The notes under the pieces are model-generated. The model saw only the letters and a program-made list of their open reading frames with translations. It did no database searches and had not been told where the DNA came from. Positions 49,124 to 58,521 of a stretch of DNA of 64,000 nucleotides are shown here, piece by piece. Source of the stretch: Rhodococcus sp. RD6.2 (GTDB taxonomy: Bacteria > Actinomycetota > Actinomycetes > Mycobacteriales > Mycobacteriaceae). Made by a program: the position numbers and the translations under genes. Where the stretch lies: the NCBI RefSeq assembly GCF_001040705.1, contig NZ_CVQP01000001.1, forward strand, positions 860,324 to 924,323, given 5' to 3'. Position 1 is the first letter of the stretch. Each line of letters begins with the position of its first letter.

Positions 49124-49136
49124 CCGTCTGCCCTGC

Positions 49137-49583
49137 TCAGTTCTTCACGACGCCTGCGGTCTTGAGTTCGTCGACGAACTGCTGAAAGTCTGCGAGCTCG
49201 TCGGGACAGTAGGTCTTGATCACGAGGAGCTGTCCCTGCAGCAATCGGCTGTCGGCGATGACCGGGCGGGTTCCGGGTCCGCCCGAACCGTTGGCCAGCT
49301 GCGCCGCGAGCGTGGCTCGCGAGAGGGACCCGTTCGGGTTCTCGCACACCGCACCGCCGTCGTCCCCGAGCACCCGGACGATCTGATCGTGCGACGGAGC
49401 GGTCAGGCCTGCCGCCTGGAGTTCGGAGGTGAGCTGGTCCGCCTTGTCGTCGGCCTGCTGAGAGGATTCCGCTGCGCTATAGGTCAGTAGCGCGATGATC
49501 AGCAGGACGAGAATGATGACGCCGACCGAGATGTACAGCGCTGCTCGCTCGCTGGGTGGCGAGAATTCGGTGTCGGTCGTCAT
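49137..49583 (-). CDS. Membrane-anchored hypothetical protein, coupled to APC permease
   Basis: This 148-residue protein has one helix (residues about 17-34: YISVGVIILVLLIIALLTYS), then a soluble domain of about 110 residues with two cysteines (VCENPNGSLSRATLAAQLAN; IKTYCPDELADFQQFVDEL). The start ATG overlaps the permease stop by 4 bp (ATGA), so it is probably made with that permease. The two cysteines outside the membrane could form a disulfide. Family not recognised. Confidence 0.75.
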   Translation of the reverse strand: MTTDTEFSPPSERAALYISVGVIILVLLIIALLTYSAAESSQQADDKADQLTSELQAAGLTAPSHDQIVRVLGDDGGAVCENPNGSLSRATLAAQLANGSGGPGTRPVIADSRLLQGQLLVIKTYCPDELADFQQFVDELKTAGVVKN

Positions 49584-51040
49584 GACGGGCTCCCTTCCGT
49601 CGACTCTGCTTGCTTCCAGGAGGGCTTGCGCAGTCGGTAGAACAGGAAGGGCACCAGGAGACCGAGCCCCAGAGCGCCTGCGGCGACGAACAGGAAGTAG
49701 ACCCCTGCATTGCCACCGCCGAACTGGGAGGGCGGAACGAATCCGATGAGCAGTGCGGCCAGGGACGCCGCGAACCCGACTCCGCAGAGCCCGACGAGCA
49801 TCGGGGCCCGGTAGCCGCGCGGGTGGTCGGGGAACTTGCGGCGGAGCCGGACAGCGGCGACGAACATGAGCAGGTACATGATCAGGTACAACTGCGTGGT
49901 GATCACCGAGAAGATCCAGTACGCGCTCGACACGTCGGGGATGAAGGCATACAGCAGCGCGATGACGGTGGTGACGAGCCCCTGGGTGACGAGGATGTTC
50001 TGCTGCACACCCTGCTTGTTGACCCGCTGAAGGAATGGTGGCAGATAACCTTCCTGGCGGGAGATGAGCAGCAGGCCCTTCGACGGCCCGGCGAGCCAGG
50101 TCAGCATTCCTCCGAGCGAGGCCGTCACCAGCATGATGCCGATCACCGGAGTGAGCCACTGCCAGCCGAATTGGGCGAACACCGCATCGAACGCCTGCAT
50201 CACTCCTGCGGTCAGGGACAGTTGCTCGGCCGGGACGACCCAGCTGATGGCAAGTGCGGGCAGGATGAAGATCAGCAGCACCAACGCCATCGCGAAGAAC
50301 ATCGCCCGGGGGAACTGTTTGGCCGGATTCCGCAGCGACGAGACGTGCACCGCGTTCATCTCCATGCCCGAGTAGGACAGGAAGTTGTTCACGATCAGGA
50401 CCAGGCTGGCGATTCCGGCCCAGGCGGGCAGCAGGTTGTCCGCGGTCATCGGTGCTGCCGACGGGTTTCCCTGTCCGAGGAAGACGATGCCGAGGATGAC
50501 CAGCAGTGCCCCGGGAACGAGGGTGCCGATGATCAGTCCGCCGCTGGCCAGCCCGGCCACCCCCTTCGTTCCGCGGGAGGAGATGAACACGCCGGCCCAG
50601 TAGGCGATCATGATGACCAACGCGGTCCACACGCCGTTGTTCGCCAGGCTCGGGTTGATGACGTACGCGAGGGTGCTTGCGACGTATCCGAGCAGGCTCG
50701 GGTAGTAGAAGATCGTCATCGCGAACTGGCACCACACGGCCAGGAAGCCCATGGGTTTGGAGATTCCGAGGGCGACCCAGTTGTAGACACCGCCGCTCCA
50801 GCCCGAGGCCAACTCCGCCGAGACCAGTGAGGTGGGGAGCAGGAAGACGATCGCCGGCACCACGTACAGGAAGACGCAGGCGAGTCCGTAGACCGCCATC
50901 GTCGGGGACGGCCGAAGGCTGGCAACCGAACTGGTTGTCATGAGCGCCAGGGCGATCCACGAAATCCATGTCACTGCGGGCGGTCGACCCCCGGTGGGGA
51001 CCGACTCCGACGGAACCTGGGTGTCACTCATCCCGATCAC
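49580..51040 (-). CDS. APC-family permease (glutamate/GABA-antiporter-like)
   Basis: The protein has 486 residues with about 12-13 helices. FLSYSGMEMNAVHVSSLRNPAKQF is the helix-6/loop signature of the glutamate:GABA antiporter (GadC/YjeM-like) branch; the helix-1 motif LMTTSSVASLRPSP and a helix TASLGGMLTWLAGPSKGLL also fit. Antiport of an amino acid with its decarboxylation product is typical, yet no decarboxylase is adjacent. It overlaps the small membrane protein downstream. Confidence 0.85.
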   Translation of the reverse strand: MIGMSDTQVPSESVPTGGRPPAVTWISWIALALMTTSSVASLRPSPTMAVYGLACVFLYVVPAIVFLLPTSLVSAELASGWSGGVYNWVALGISKPMGFLAVWCQFAMTIFYYPSLLGYVASTLAYVINPSLANNGVWTALVIMIAYWAGVFISSRGTKGVAGLASGGLIIGTLVPGALLVILGIVFLGQGNPSAAPMTADNLLPAWAGIASLVLIVNNFLSYSGMEMNAVHVSSLRNPAKQFPRAMFFAMALVLLIFILPALAISWVVPAEQLSLTAGVMQAFDAVFAQFGWQWLTPVIGIMLVTASLGGMLTWLAGPSKGLLLISRQEGYLPPFLQRVNKQGVQQNILVTQGLVTTVIALLYAFIPDVSSAYWIFSVITTQLYLIMYLLMFVAAVRLRRKFPDHPRGYRAPMLVGLCGVGFAASLAALLIGFVPPSQFGGGNAGVYFLFVAAGALGLGLLVPFLFYRLRKPSWKQAESTEGSPS

Positions 51041-51541
51041 CGTCCTCGCGATGGGATCGTCCCGAGATCGGCCTCCGGCCTCGGCCCCGGCAACCGGGGG
51101 AGATGCGCCGAGACCCGGGATGGAGGCTGGGTCGTGCGATGTCGAAACAGGTTCTCGTCACTGTCTTGACCTTTCACCGACGACACGAGCGAAACACGTC
51201 GAACGGCACTCGCCGCCTCGAGGAGCGGCGAACAACCCGGATCAGCGTCGACATTTTCCCACCCCGCAGGCGACACGCGCGACGGAAACACTGCCGCGAT
51301 CCGGTTTCGATTAGGTGAACGTGACGCGTTGAGTGCGGGCACGGGTTCTCGCCATGATCGGGGGCCGGTGGAGCCTTGCGATGGACTGCGGAGGGCCCGC
51401 CGACATCGGTTACAGGGGACTCACCCCTAGACATACATGGACATCCAACTATAGGATGAGCGACATATTCGAGACGTTCAGCCGTGCCCGGGACCGGGCG
51501 CGGAGTCCGCAGTTGGTCTTCGATCGGTCAGGACAGGAAAA
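51041..51541. other. Intergenic region with mmsA promoter
   Basis: About 500 bp lie between the APC permease (minus) and mmsA (plus). Near the mmsA side I see AGGGG-ACTCA-CCCCT (51414-51428) and TAGGAT at 51452-51457, a possible -10 element inside the inverted repeat ATCC-N7-GGAT (51443-51457). A leader of about 80 bases follows. The rest has no convincing gene; short frames here lack codon bias or recognisable protein. Confidence 0.4.
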
Positions 51542-53044
51542 ATGGTTCAGGAACTCACCCACTTCGTCGACGGCAAGCGCGTCCCCGGTACTTCCGGCAA
51601 GTTCGGCGACGTCTACGACCCCAACACCGGTCAGGTCCAGGCCCGCGTGCCGCTCGCGGACAAGGCCGAGACCGAGGCCATCATCGCCAACGCTGAAGCC
51701 GCGCAGCGGGAATGGGCGGCGTTCAACCCGCAGAAGCGTGCCCGCGTCCTGATGAAGTTCCTGCAGCTCGCGCAGGCGGAGATGGATTCGCTCGCGCGCC
51801 TGCTCTCGTCCGAGCACGGCAAGACCGTCCCCGACGCCAAGGGCGACATCCAGCGCGGCCTCGAGGTCATCGAATTCGCGCTCGGTGCACCCCACCTGCT
51901 CAAGGGCGAGTACACCGAGTCCGCGGGCACCGGCATCGACGTCTACTCGATGCGTCAGCCGCTCGGCGTCGTCGCGGGCATCACCCCGTTCAACTTCCCC
52001 GCGATGATCCCGCTGTGGAAGGCAGGCCCGGCACTCGCCGCGGGCAACGCGTTCATCCTCAAGCCCTCCGAGCGCGACCCCTCCGTGCCGCTGCGTCTGG
52101 CCGAACTGTTCCTCGAGGCCGGACTGCCGCCGGGCGTCTTCAACGTCGTCAACGGCGACAAGGAGGTCGTCGACGTCCTGCTCACCGACGACCGCATCAA
52201 GGCCGTCGGGTTCGTCGGCTCGACCCCGATCGCGCAGTACATCTACGAGACCGCGGCCGCGCACGGCAAGCGCGCGCAGTGCTTCGGCGGCGCGAAGAAC
52301 CACGCCATCGTCATGCCCGACGCCGACCTCGACGACGTCGCGGACGCCCTGATCGGGGCCGGCTACGGGTCGGCCGGTGAGCGCTGCATGGCGATCTCCG
52401 TCGCCGTCCCGGTCGGACAGGAGACCGCCGACGCGCTGGTCGCGAAGCTCACCGAGCGGGTGGCGAAGCTGAAGATCGGCCGCTCCGACGACGAGGCCGC
52501 CGACTTCGGTCCGCTGGTCAGCAAGGACGCTCTCGACCGCGTCAACAGCTACATCCAGATCGGCATCGACGAGGGCGCCGAGGCGGTCGTCGACGGCCGC
52601 GGGTTCACCCTCGACGGCCACGAGGACGGCTTCTTCGCGGGCGCGACCCTGTTCGACAAGGTCACCACCGACATGCGTGTCTACAAGGAGGAGATCTTCG
52701 GTCCCGTCCTGCTCGTCGCCCGCGCCGCGGACTACGAGGAGGCGCTGCGCCTGCCCACCGAGCACGAGTACGGCAACGGCGTCGCGATCTTCACCCGCGA
52801 CGGCGACACCGCTCGCGACTTCGTCGCCCGCGTCAACGTCGGCATGGTCGGCGTCAACGTCCCGATCCCGGTCCCGATCGCGTACCACACGTTCGGTGGC
52901 TGGAAGCGGTCCGGCTTCGGCGATCTCAACCAGCACGGCCCGGACTCGTTCCGCTTCTACACCAAGACGAAGACGGTCACGCAGCGCTGGCCCTCCGGCA
53001 AGAAGGAAGAGACCAACCACTTCGTCATCCCGACGATGAACTAG
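51542..53044 (+). CDS. mmsA: Methylmalonate-semialdehyde dehydrogenase (CoA-acylating)
   Basis: This 500-residue aldehyde dehydrogenase oxidises methylmalonate semialdehyde to propionyl-CoA at the end of valine breakdown. The active-site Cys282 is in GERCMAISVAVP. CFGGAKNHAIVMPDADLD, the family-specific segment replacing the usual catalytic Glu motif, is present, as is the NAD-binding GITPFNFPAMIPLWKAGPAL. It is the first gene of a five-gene operon, with 10 bp to the acyl-CoA dehydrogenase. The ATG at 51542 has AGGA just upstream. Confidence 0.95.
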   Translation: MVQELTHFVDGKRVPGTSGKFGDVYDPNTGQVQARVPLADKAETEAIIANAEAAQREWAAFNPQKRARVLMKFLQLAQAEMDSLARLLSSEHGKTVPDAKGDIQRGLEVIEFALGAPHLLKGEYTESAGTGIDVYSMRQPLGVVAGITPFNFPAMIPLWKAGPALAAGNAFILKPSERDPSVPLRLAELFLEAGLPPGVFNVVNGDKEVVDVLLTDDRIKAVGFVGSTPIAQYIYETAAAHGKRAQCFGGAKNHAIVMPDADLDDVADALIGAGYGSAGERCMAISVAVPVGQETADALVAKLTERVAKLKIGRSDDEAADFGPLVSKDALDRVNSYIQIGIDEGAEAVVDGRGFTLDGHEDGFFAGATLFDKVTTDMRVYKEEIFGPVLLVARAADYEEALRLPTEHEYGNGVAIFTRDGDTARDFVARVNVGMVGVNVPIPVPIAYHTFGGWKRSGFGDLNQHGPDSFRFYTKTKTVTQRWPSGKKEETNHFVIPTMN

Positions 53045-53054
53045 GGGCGAGTCG

Positions 53055-54206
53055 ATGTTCACCCTCACCGACGACGAGCGGGCGATCAGCGACACCGCCC
53101 GCGACTTCGCCGACGAGTACCTGGCTCCCAACGCCATCGAGTGGGACCAGGCCAAGCACTTCCCGGTGGACGTGCTGCGCAAGGCCGCCGCGCTCGGCAT
53201 GGGCGGCATCTACATCCGGGAGGACGTGGGCGGCTCGGGTCTGCGGCGGCTCGACTCGGTTCGCATCTTCGAGCAGCTCGCGACCGGTGACCCGTCGATC
53301 GCCGCGTACATCTCCATCCACAACATGGTGGCGTGGATGATCGACACCTACGGCACCGACGAGCAGCGCCACCAGTGGCTGCCCGACCTGTGCTCGATGG
53401 AACGGCTCGGCAGCTACTGCCTGACCGAGCCGGGAGCCGGATCGGACGCCGCGGCCCTGTCGACGAAGGCGGTCCGCGACGGCGACGACTACCTGCTCAC
53501 CGGTGTCAAGCAGTTCATCTCCGGTGCGGGCGCCTCCGACGTGTACGTGGTCATGGCGCGGACCGGGGACTCCGGTGCGCGCGGGGTGTCGGCGTTCATC
53601 GTTCCGAAGGACTCCGACGGGCTCTCGTTCGGCGCGAACGAGAAGAAGATGGGCTGGAACGCCCAGCCGACCCGCCAGGTGATCATGGACGCCGTCCGGG
53701 TGCCCGCGGCGAACCTGCTCGGCGGTGAGGGCAACGGATTCCGCATCGCGATGGCGGGGCTCAACGGCGGTCGTCTCAACATCGCTGCGTGTTCGGTGGG
53801 CGGTGCGCAGGCCGCACTGGAGAAGGCCGTCGCATATCTCGGTGAGCGTCGCGCATTCGGTGCGCCGCTGGTGAATTCACAGGCTCTTCAGTTCCAGCTC
53901 GCGGACATGCGCACCGAACTCGAAGCGGCCCGCACCCTGCTGTGGCGAGCCGCGGACGCGCTCGACTCCGACGCCGAGGACAAGGTCGAACTGTGCGCGA
54001 TGGCGAAGCGATTCGCCACCGACACCGGCTTCGAGGTCGCGAACCGGGCCCTGCAGATGCATGGTGGCTACGGCTACCTTTCCGAGTACGGTCTGGAGAA
54101 GATCGTCCGGGATCTGCGTGTGCACCAGATCCTCGAGGGCACGAACGAGATCATGCGGGTGGTCATCGCCCGCAGTGTCATTGCGGGAAAGGTGGGAACC
54201 GTATGA
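53055..54206 (+). CDS. Isobutyryl-CoA-type acyl-CoA dehydrogenase
   Basis: This 383-residue flavoprotein is placed to act on isobutyryl-CoA from valine. GSYCLTEPGAGSDAAALSTK and the ISGAGASDVYVVMARTGD loop hold FAD contacts. LQMHGGYGYLSEYGLEKIVR and ILEGTNEIMRVV are the signature 2 region, with the catalytic base expected near the latter. It lies between mmsA and the hydroxyisobutyryl-CoA hydrolase gene, with a 4-bp overlap to the next gene, matching the mycobacterial fadE9 position. Substrate assignment rests on context. Confidence 0.9.
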   Translation: MFTLTDDERAISDTARDFADEYLAPNAIEWDQAKHFPVDVLRKAAALGMGGIYIREDVGGSGLRRLDSVRIFEQLATGDPSIAAYISIHNMVAWMIDTYGTDEQRHQWLPDLCSMERLGSYCLTEPGAGSDAAALSTKAVRDGDDYLLTGVKQFISGAGASDVYVVMARTGDSGARGVSAFIVPKDSDGLSFGANEKKMGWNAQPTRQVIMDAVRVPAANLLGGEGNGFRIAMAGLNGGRLNIAACSVGGAQAALEKAVAYLGERRAFGAPLVNSQALQFQLADMRTELEAARTLLWRAADALDSDAEDKVELCAMAKRFATDTGFEVANRALQMHGGYGYLSEYGLEKIVRDLRVHQILEGTNEIMRVVIARSVIAGKVGTV

Positions 54207-55276
54207 GCCAGGCCGACGAACAGGAAGTTCTCGTCACACGGTCCGGTGGGGTCGGGCGACTGACCCTGAACCGGCCGAAGGCGATCAACGCCCTCAACCA
54301 CGCGATGGTGCGGACGATGGCCGCTGCGCTCCTCGAGTGGGAGTCGGATCCCACTGTTACGGCCGTCGTCGTCGACGGTGCGGGCGAGCGCGGACTGTGC
54401 GCGGGCGGCGACATCGTCGCGATCCACGACGATGCCAAGTTCGGAGGCACCGGATCGCGCGAGTTCTGGCGTGACGAGTACGTCCTCAACGCCGCGATCG
54501 GCCGGTATCCGAAGCCGTACGTCGCGATCATGGACGGCATCGTCATGGGCGGTGGTGTCGGTATCTCCGCGCACGGCAGCGTCCGCGTCGTCACCGAGCG
54601 GTCGACGATCGCGATGCCGGAGACGGGCATCGGCTTCGTGCCCGACGTCGGCGGCACCCACCTGCTCTCGCGCACACCCGGCGAGATCGGCACCCACATC
54701 GCCCTGACGACCGGGCGACTGAACGCGGGTGACGCGATCGCGCTCGGCTTCGCCGACCACTTCGTGCCGTCCGAGTCGCTGCCGGAGTTCGTGGCCGCGA
54801 TCGCGTCCGTCTCGGTGGAGGACGCTCTCTCCCGGTTCGCCCAGCCCGCACCCGAATCGCCGCTGCTCGCGCAGCGGTCCTGGATCGACGCGGCGTACTC
54901 CGCCGACACCGTCGAGGAGATCGTCGCCCGGTTGCAGGCAGCCGACGTGCCGGAGGCCGCGAAGGCCGCCGACCAGATCCTCGGCAAGTCGCCGGTCGCG
55001 CTCAAGGTCACGCTGCGCTCGCTCCGTCAGGCACGCGAACTCGGCAGCCTCGAAGAGGTACTCAACGAGGAGTTCCGGGTCTCCGTCGCGGCTCTCGCAT
55101 CCCACGACCTGGTCGAGGGCATCCGGGCGCAGGTCATCGACAAGGACCGCAACCCGCAGTGGGCACCCGCCACCCTGGCCGATGTCACCGCGGCCGACGT
55201 GGACCGCTACTTCCAGCCGCTCGGCGACCTCGACCTCGGGCTCGCCGCACCCGACCTCGAAGGGGTCCGACCATGA
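54203..55276 (+). CDS. 3-hydroxyisobutyryl-CoA hydrolase
   Basis: The protein has 357 residues of the crotonase superfamily, hydrolase branch. GERGLCAGGDIVAIH is the oxyanion region, and DGIVMGGGVGISAHGS, MPETGIGFVPDVGGTHLLSR and the long C-terminal half are typical of 3-hydroxyisobutyryl-CoA hydrolases rather than hydratases (length near 350 instead of 260). It makes free 3-hydroxyisobutyrate, the substrate of the next enzyme. Both ends overlap neighbours by 4 bp, as expected for coupled translation. Confidence 0.92.
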   Translation: MSQADEQEVLVTRSGGVGRLTLNRPKAINALNHAMVRTMAAALLEWESDPTVTAVVVDGAGERGLCAGGDIVAIHDDAKFGGTGSREFWRDEYVLNAAIGRYPKPYVAIMDGIVMGGGVGISAHGSVRVVTERSTIAMPETGIGFVPDVGGTHLLSRTPGEIGTHIALTTGRLNAGDAIALGFADHFVPSESLPEFVAAIASVSVEDALSRFAQPAPESPLLAQRSWIDAAYSADTVEEIVARLQAADVPEAAKAADQILGKSPVALKVTLRSLRQARELGSLEEVLNEEFRVSVAALASHDLVEGIRAQVIDKDRNPQWAPATLADVTAADVDRYFQPLGDLDLGLAAPDLEGVRP

Positions 55277-56175
55277 GCACACTTCCCACCGTCGCGTTCC
55301 TCGGTCTCGGCCACATGGGTGGCCCGATGGCCGCGAACCTGGTCAAGGCGGGCTACGACGTCACCGGGTTCGATCCCGTCCCCGCGGCACAGGAACAGGC
55401 GTTCAAGGACGGACTCACCGTCGCCGACACCGCCGCCGCCGCCGTCGCGGATGCCGACGTGGTGATCACGATGCTGCCGAACGGCAAACTGGTCCTCGAC
55501 CTCTACGGTGAGATCCTGCCGTTGGCCAAGGCGAACACGCTGTTCGTCGACAGCTCGACCATCGACGTGGCTGACGCCAAGGCCGCCGCGGACAAAGCGC
55601 ACGCGGCCGGGCACCGGGCGGTCGACGCACCCGTTTCGGGCGGTGTCGCGGGTGCGGCTGCGGGCACGTTGGCGTTCATGGTCGGCGGCAGCGAGGCCGA
55701 CTTCGACTCCGCCAAGCCCCTGCTCGACGTCATGGGCGCGAAGGTCGTGCACTGCGGTGGTTCCGGTGTCGGGCAGGCCGCGAAGATCTGCAACAACATG
55801 ATCCTCGGCATCTCGATGATCGCCGTGAGCGAGGCGTTCGTGCTCGGCGAGAAGCTGGGGCTGACGAACCAGGCGCTCTTCGACGTCGCGTCCAACGCGT
55901 CCGGTCAGTGCTGGTCCCTGACCAGCTACTGCCCCGTGCCCGGGCCGCTGCCGACCAGCCCCGCCAACAACGACTACCAGCCGGGCTTCGCGGCTGCGCT
56001 GATGGACAAGGACCTCGGCCTGGCGTCGAACGCGCTGCGCGCCAACGGGGTCGAGGACGGCCTCGGTCTGCGTGCGGCCGAGCTCTATCACCGCTTCAAC
56101 GCCGAAGGCAATGGGGGACTGGACTTCTCCGCCATCGTCAACGACATCCGCACCCGATCCGAGGGAAACAAGTGA
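55273..56175 (+). CDS. mmsB: 3-hydroxyisobutyrate dehydrogenase
   Basis: The protein has 300 residues. The NAD(P) site is [20 protein letters not shown], the substrate segment is [20 protein letters not shown], and the catalytic Lys is in [12 protein letters not shown]. It oxidises 3-hydroxyisobutyrate to methylmalonate semialdehyde, which MmsA then uses. Overlaps of 4 bp on both sides keep the operon continuous. Confidence 0.95.
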   Translation: MSTLPTVAFLGLGHMGGPMAANLVKAGYDVTGFDPVPAAQEQAFKDGLTVADTAAAAVADADVVITMLPNGKLVLDLYGEILPLAKANTLFVDSSTIDVADAKAAADKAHAAGHRAVDAPVSGGVAGAAAGTLAFMVGGSEADFDSAKPLLDVMGAKVVHCGGSGVGQAAKICNNMILGISMIAVSEAFVLGEKLGLTNQALFDVASNASGQCWSLTSYCPVPGPLPTSPANNDYQPGFAAALMDKDLGLASNALRANGVEDGLGLRAAELYHRFNAEGNGGLDFSAIVNDIRTRSEGNK

Positions 56176-56948
56176 GCGAGTACGAAACCATCCTGACCGA
56201 GCGAAATGGTCGCGTCGGCGTCGTCACGCTGAACCGGCCGAAGGCGCTCAACGCGCTGAACAGCCAGTTGATGGCCGAGGTGGTCGCCGCGGTCGAGGCG
56301 TTCGACGCGGACACCGAGATCGGCGCGATCCTGCTCACCGGGTCGGAGCGGGCCTTCGCGGCGGGCGCCGACATCAAGGAGATGCAGCCCAAGACCTTCG
56401 CGGAGGTCTACGCGGAAGATCTCTTCTCCCAGTGGGATCGGCTCTCGTCGGTACGCACCCCGATCATCGCCGCGGTGTCGGGCTACGCGCTCGGCGGCGG
56501 TTGCGAACTGGCGATGTTGTGCGACTTCATCATCGCGTCGGACACCGCCAAGTTCGGTCAGCCGGAGATCAAGCTCGGCGTCATCCCCGGCATCGGCGGA
56601 TCGCAGCGACTCACCCGTGCCGTCGGCAAGGCGAAGGCGATGGACCTGTGCCTGACCGGACGCAACATGGACGCCGACGAAGCCGAGCGCGCCGGACTCG
56701 TCGCCCGCGTCGTTCCGGTCGCGGAACTGCAGACCGTTGCGCTGGAGGCTGCCACCACCATCGCGTCGATGTCGCTGCCGATCGCGCGGATGGCGAAGGA
56801 GGCCGTCAACCGGTCCTTCGAGACCACCCTGGCCGAGGGCGTGAAGTTCGAACGGCGCGTGTTCCATTCGACGTTCGCGACCGCCGACCAGAAGGAAGGC
56901 ATGGCGGCGTTCGTCGAGAAGCGCGCCCCCAAGTTCGTGAACGGCTGA
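56172..56948 (+). CDS. echA8: Enoyl-CoA hydratase, EchA8-like
   Basis: This 258-residue crotonase is close to the mycobacterial EchA8 sequence. The catalytic glutamates are in [12 protein letters not shown] and [10 protein letters not shown]. It hydrates methacrylyl-CoA or other short enoyl-CoAs, which fits the valine operon. It starts with GTG at 56172, overlapping the mmsB stop (GTGA), and is the last gene before a strong terminator. Confidence 0.92.
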   Translation: MSEYETILTERNGRVGVVTLNRPKALNALNSQLMAEVVAAVEAFDADTEIGAILLTGSERAFAAGADIKEMQPKTFAEVYAEDLFSQWDRLSSVRTPIIAAVSGYALGGGCELAMLCDFIIASDTAKFGQPEIKLGVIPGIGGSQRLTRAVGKAKAMDLCLTGRNMDADEAERAGLVARVVPVAELQTVALEAATTIASMSLPIARMAKEAVNRSFETTLAEGVKFERRVFHSTFATADQKEGMAAFVEKRAPKFVNG

Positions 56949-56964
56949 CATTCCTCTGCCATAC

Positions 56965-57006
56965 CGACGAGGGTCCGCGAAGCGCTCGCTTCGCGGACCC
57001 TCGTCG
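56965..57006. terminator. Strong bidirectional hairpin terminator after the valine operon
   Basis: A perfect 20-bp stem pairs 56965-56984 with 56987-57006, with the formal centre CT at 56985-56986. It lies between convergent echA8 and the acyl-CoA dehydrogenase gene. Confidence 0.85.
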
Positions 57007-57065
57007 CGTCCGGGCTCTCGGTTCGGGCTGTCCGGACCAGCGCCGCCGCAGTGTCCGTAGACGGA

Positions 57066-58223
57066 TCAGAGACCGAGATCCTTCGCGATGATCGTTTTCA
57101 TGACCTCGCTGGTGCCGCCGAAGATCCGGGTGACCCGGGTGTCGGCGTAGAGGCGCGCGATCGGGTACTCGGTGACGTAGCCGTAGCCGCCGTGCAACTG
57201 CAGGCACTTGTCGATGACGCGTCCGGCGGCCTCCGTGCAGAACAGCTTCGCCTTCGCGGCGTCGGCGACGGTGAGTTCACCGGCATCGTGCAGTTCGATG
57301 GCGCGGTCGACCATCAGCTGGATCGCCTGCACCTCGGTCGCACACTCGGCGAGCACGAACTTCGTGTTCTGGAACGCCGCGACCGGCTTGCCGAACACGG
57401 TGCGCTCCTTGACGTAGGCGAGGGCGTGCGACATCGCGGCGGTCGCGGTGGCCGCTGCGCCGAACGCGATCGTCAGCCGCTCCTGCGCGAGGTTGTGCGT
57501 CAGGTACGAGAAGGCGGCACCCTCCTCGCCGAGCCGGTCGGTGACGGGAACCTTGACGTCGGTGAAGGACAGTTCGGCCGTGTCGGAGGTCTTGAGGCCG
57601 ATCTTCTCGATCTTGCGGCCCACCGCGAAACCCTCGGACGCGGTGTCGACGACCAGGATCGTCAGGCCGGCGCGCCGGTCCTCCGGGGTGCTGGCCGCGG
57701 TGCGGCACACCACCAGGATCCGGTCGGCGAGTGCGCCGCCGGTGATGAAGGTCTTGGCGCCGCTCAGGACGTAGTGGCTGCCGTCGTCGGACAGCTTTGC
57801 GGCCGTCGCGATGTTCGCGAGGTCCGACCCGGTGCCTGGCTCCGTCATCGCGATCGCGAACATCAGGTCGCCGGACGCGAATCCGGGGAGCCAACGCTGC
57901 TTCTGCTCCTCGGTCGCGTGCTCGACGAGGTACGGCAGGATCAGATTGCTGTGCACCGAGTAGCTGCCGAACGACGCTCCTGCGGCCGCAACCTCCTCTG
58001 CGACAACCACGTTGAACTTGATGCTCGCTTCGCCGCCACCGCCGTACTCCTCGGGAGTCTGGATACCCAGGATGCCGAGATCGCCGAGGCGACGGTAGAA
58101 GTCGCGCGGGGGGTGGCCGTCGACCTCCCAGTCGTGGTGAACGGGTACGACCTCCTTGGCGATGAACTCACGAATGGTCTTGCGGAATGCTTCGTGGTCC
58201 TCGCCGAAGATGGTTCGTTGCAC
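57066..58223 (-). CDS. Acyl-CoA dehydrogenase
   Basis: The protein has 385 residues. FAIAMTEPGTGSDLANIATA and the LHGGYGYVTEYPIARLYADT and IFGGTSEVMKTIIAK blocks are the two ACAD signatures. The FGGTSEVM form with RVTRIFGGTSE resembles long-chain and FadE-type enzymes. The GTG at 58223 has AGGAG five bases upstream; the frame upstream of it to 58472 is promoter DNA. Divergent from MFS-thiolase-ligase genes and probably part of the same catabolic set. Substrate unknown. Confidence 0.9.
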   Translation of the reverse strand: MQRTIFGEDHEAFRKTIREFIAKEVVPVHHDWEVDGHPPRDFYRRLGDLGILGIQTPEEYGGGGEASIKFNVVVAEEVAAAGASFGSYSVHSNLILPYLVEHATEEQKQRWLPGFASGDLMFAIAMTEPGTGSDLANIATAAKLSDDGSHYVLSGAKTFITGGALADRILVVCRTAASTPEDRRAGLTILVVDTASEGFAVGRKIEKIGLKTSDTAELSFTDVKVPVTDRLGEEGAAFSYLTHNLAQERLTIAFGAAATATAAMSHALAYVKERTVFGKPVAAFQNTKFVLAECATEVQAIQLMVDRAIELHDAGELTVADAAKAKLFCTEAAGRVIDKCLQLHGGYGYVTEYPIARLYADTRVTRIFGGTSEVMKTIIAKDLGL

Positions 58224-58370
58224 GGGAATCTCCTGTTCGGGTCCGGGTGGTGCAGTGTCGCGGGGCGCGCTCGCATCAGCATGCCTCGCGTGGTGTTCGG
58301 GTACCAGGACCGATCGGCTATGGCACTCATCGCGGTAGCCAATGACTGCTTCGGCCCATACCGGGTCTGC

Positions 58371-58385
58371 ATAGGTTTCGGCTAT
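58371..58385. promoter_or_regulatory. Candidate LysR-type box in divergent promoter
   Basis: ATAG-N7-CTAT fits the T-N11-A inverted-repeat shape of LysR sites. It lies in the about 300-bp space between the acyl-CoA dehydrogenase and the MFS gene, where a divergent catabolic regulator would act. One of the LysR genes at 62860-64000 is the natural candidate. The rest of the space shows no gene. Confidence 0.4.
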
Positions 58386-58521
58386 CGAACGGTTCACCAA
58401 GTGCGGATTGCGGGAGTGATCTGGGTCACCTTGAATGGAGTGGTCGGTGAGTGTGGCGCCCACGCCGACCACCCCACCTCCTCAGCGCGTCCGTCCACGT
58501 CCTCGACTTCGAAGGATTCTC

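Noticed and set aside
51174-51434. 86-codon minus-strand frame in the gap before mmsA
   Set aside because: Arg/Ser-rich with no recognisable domain, and no ribosome-binding site at a sensible start.
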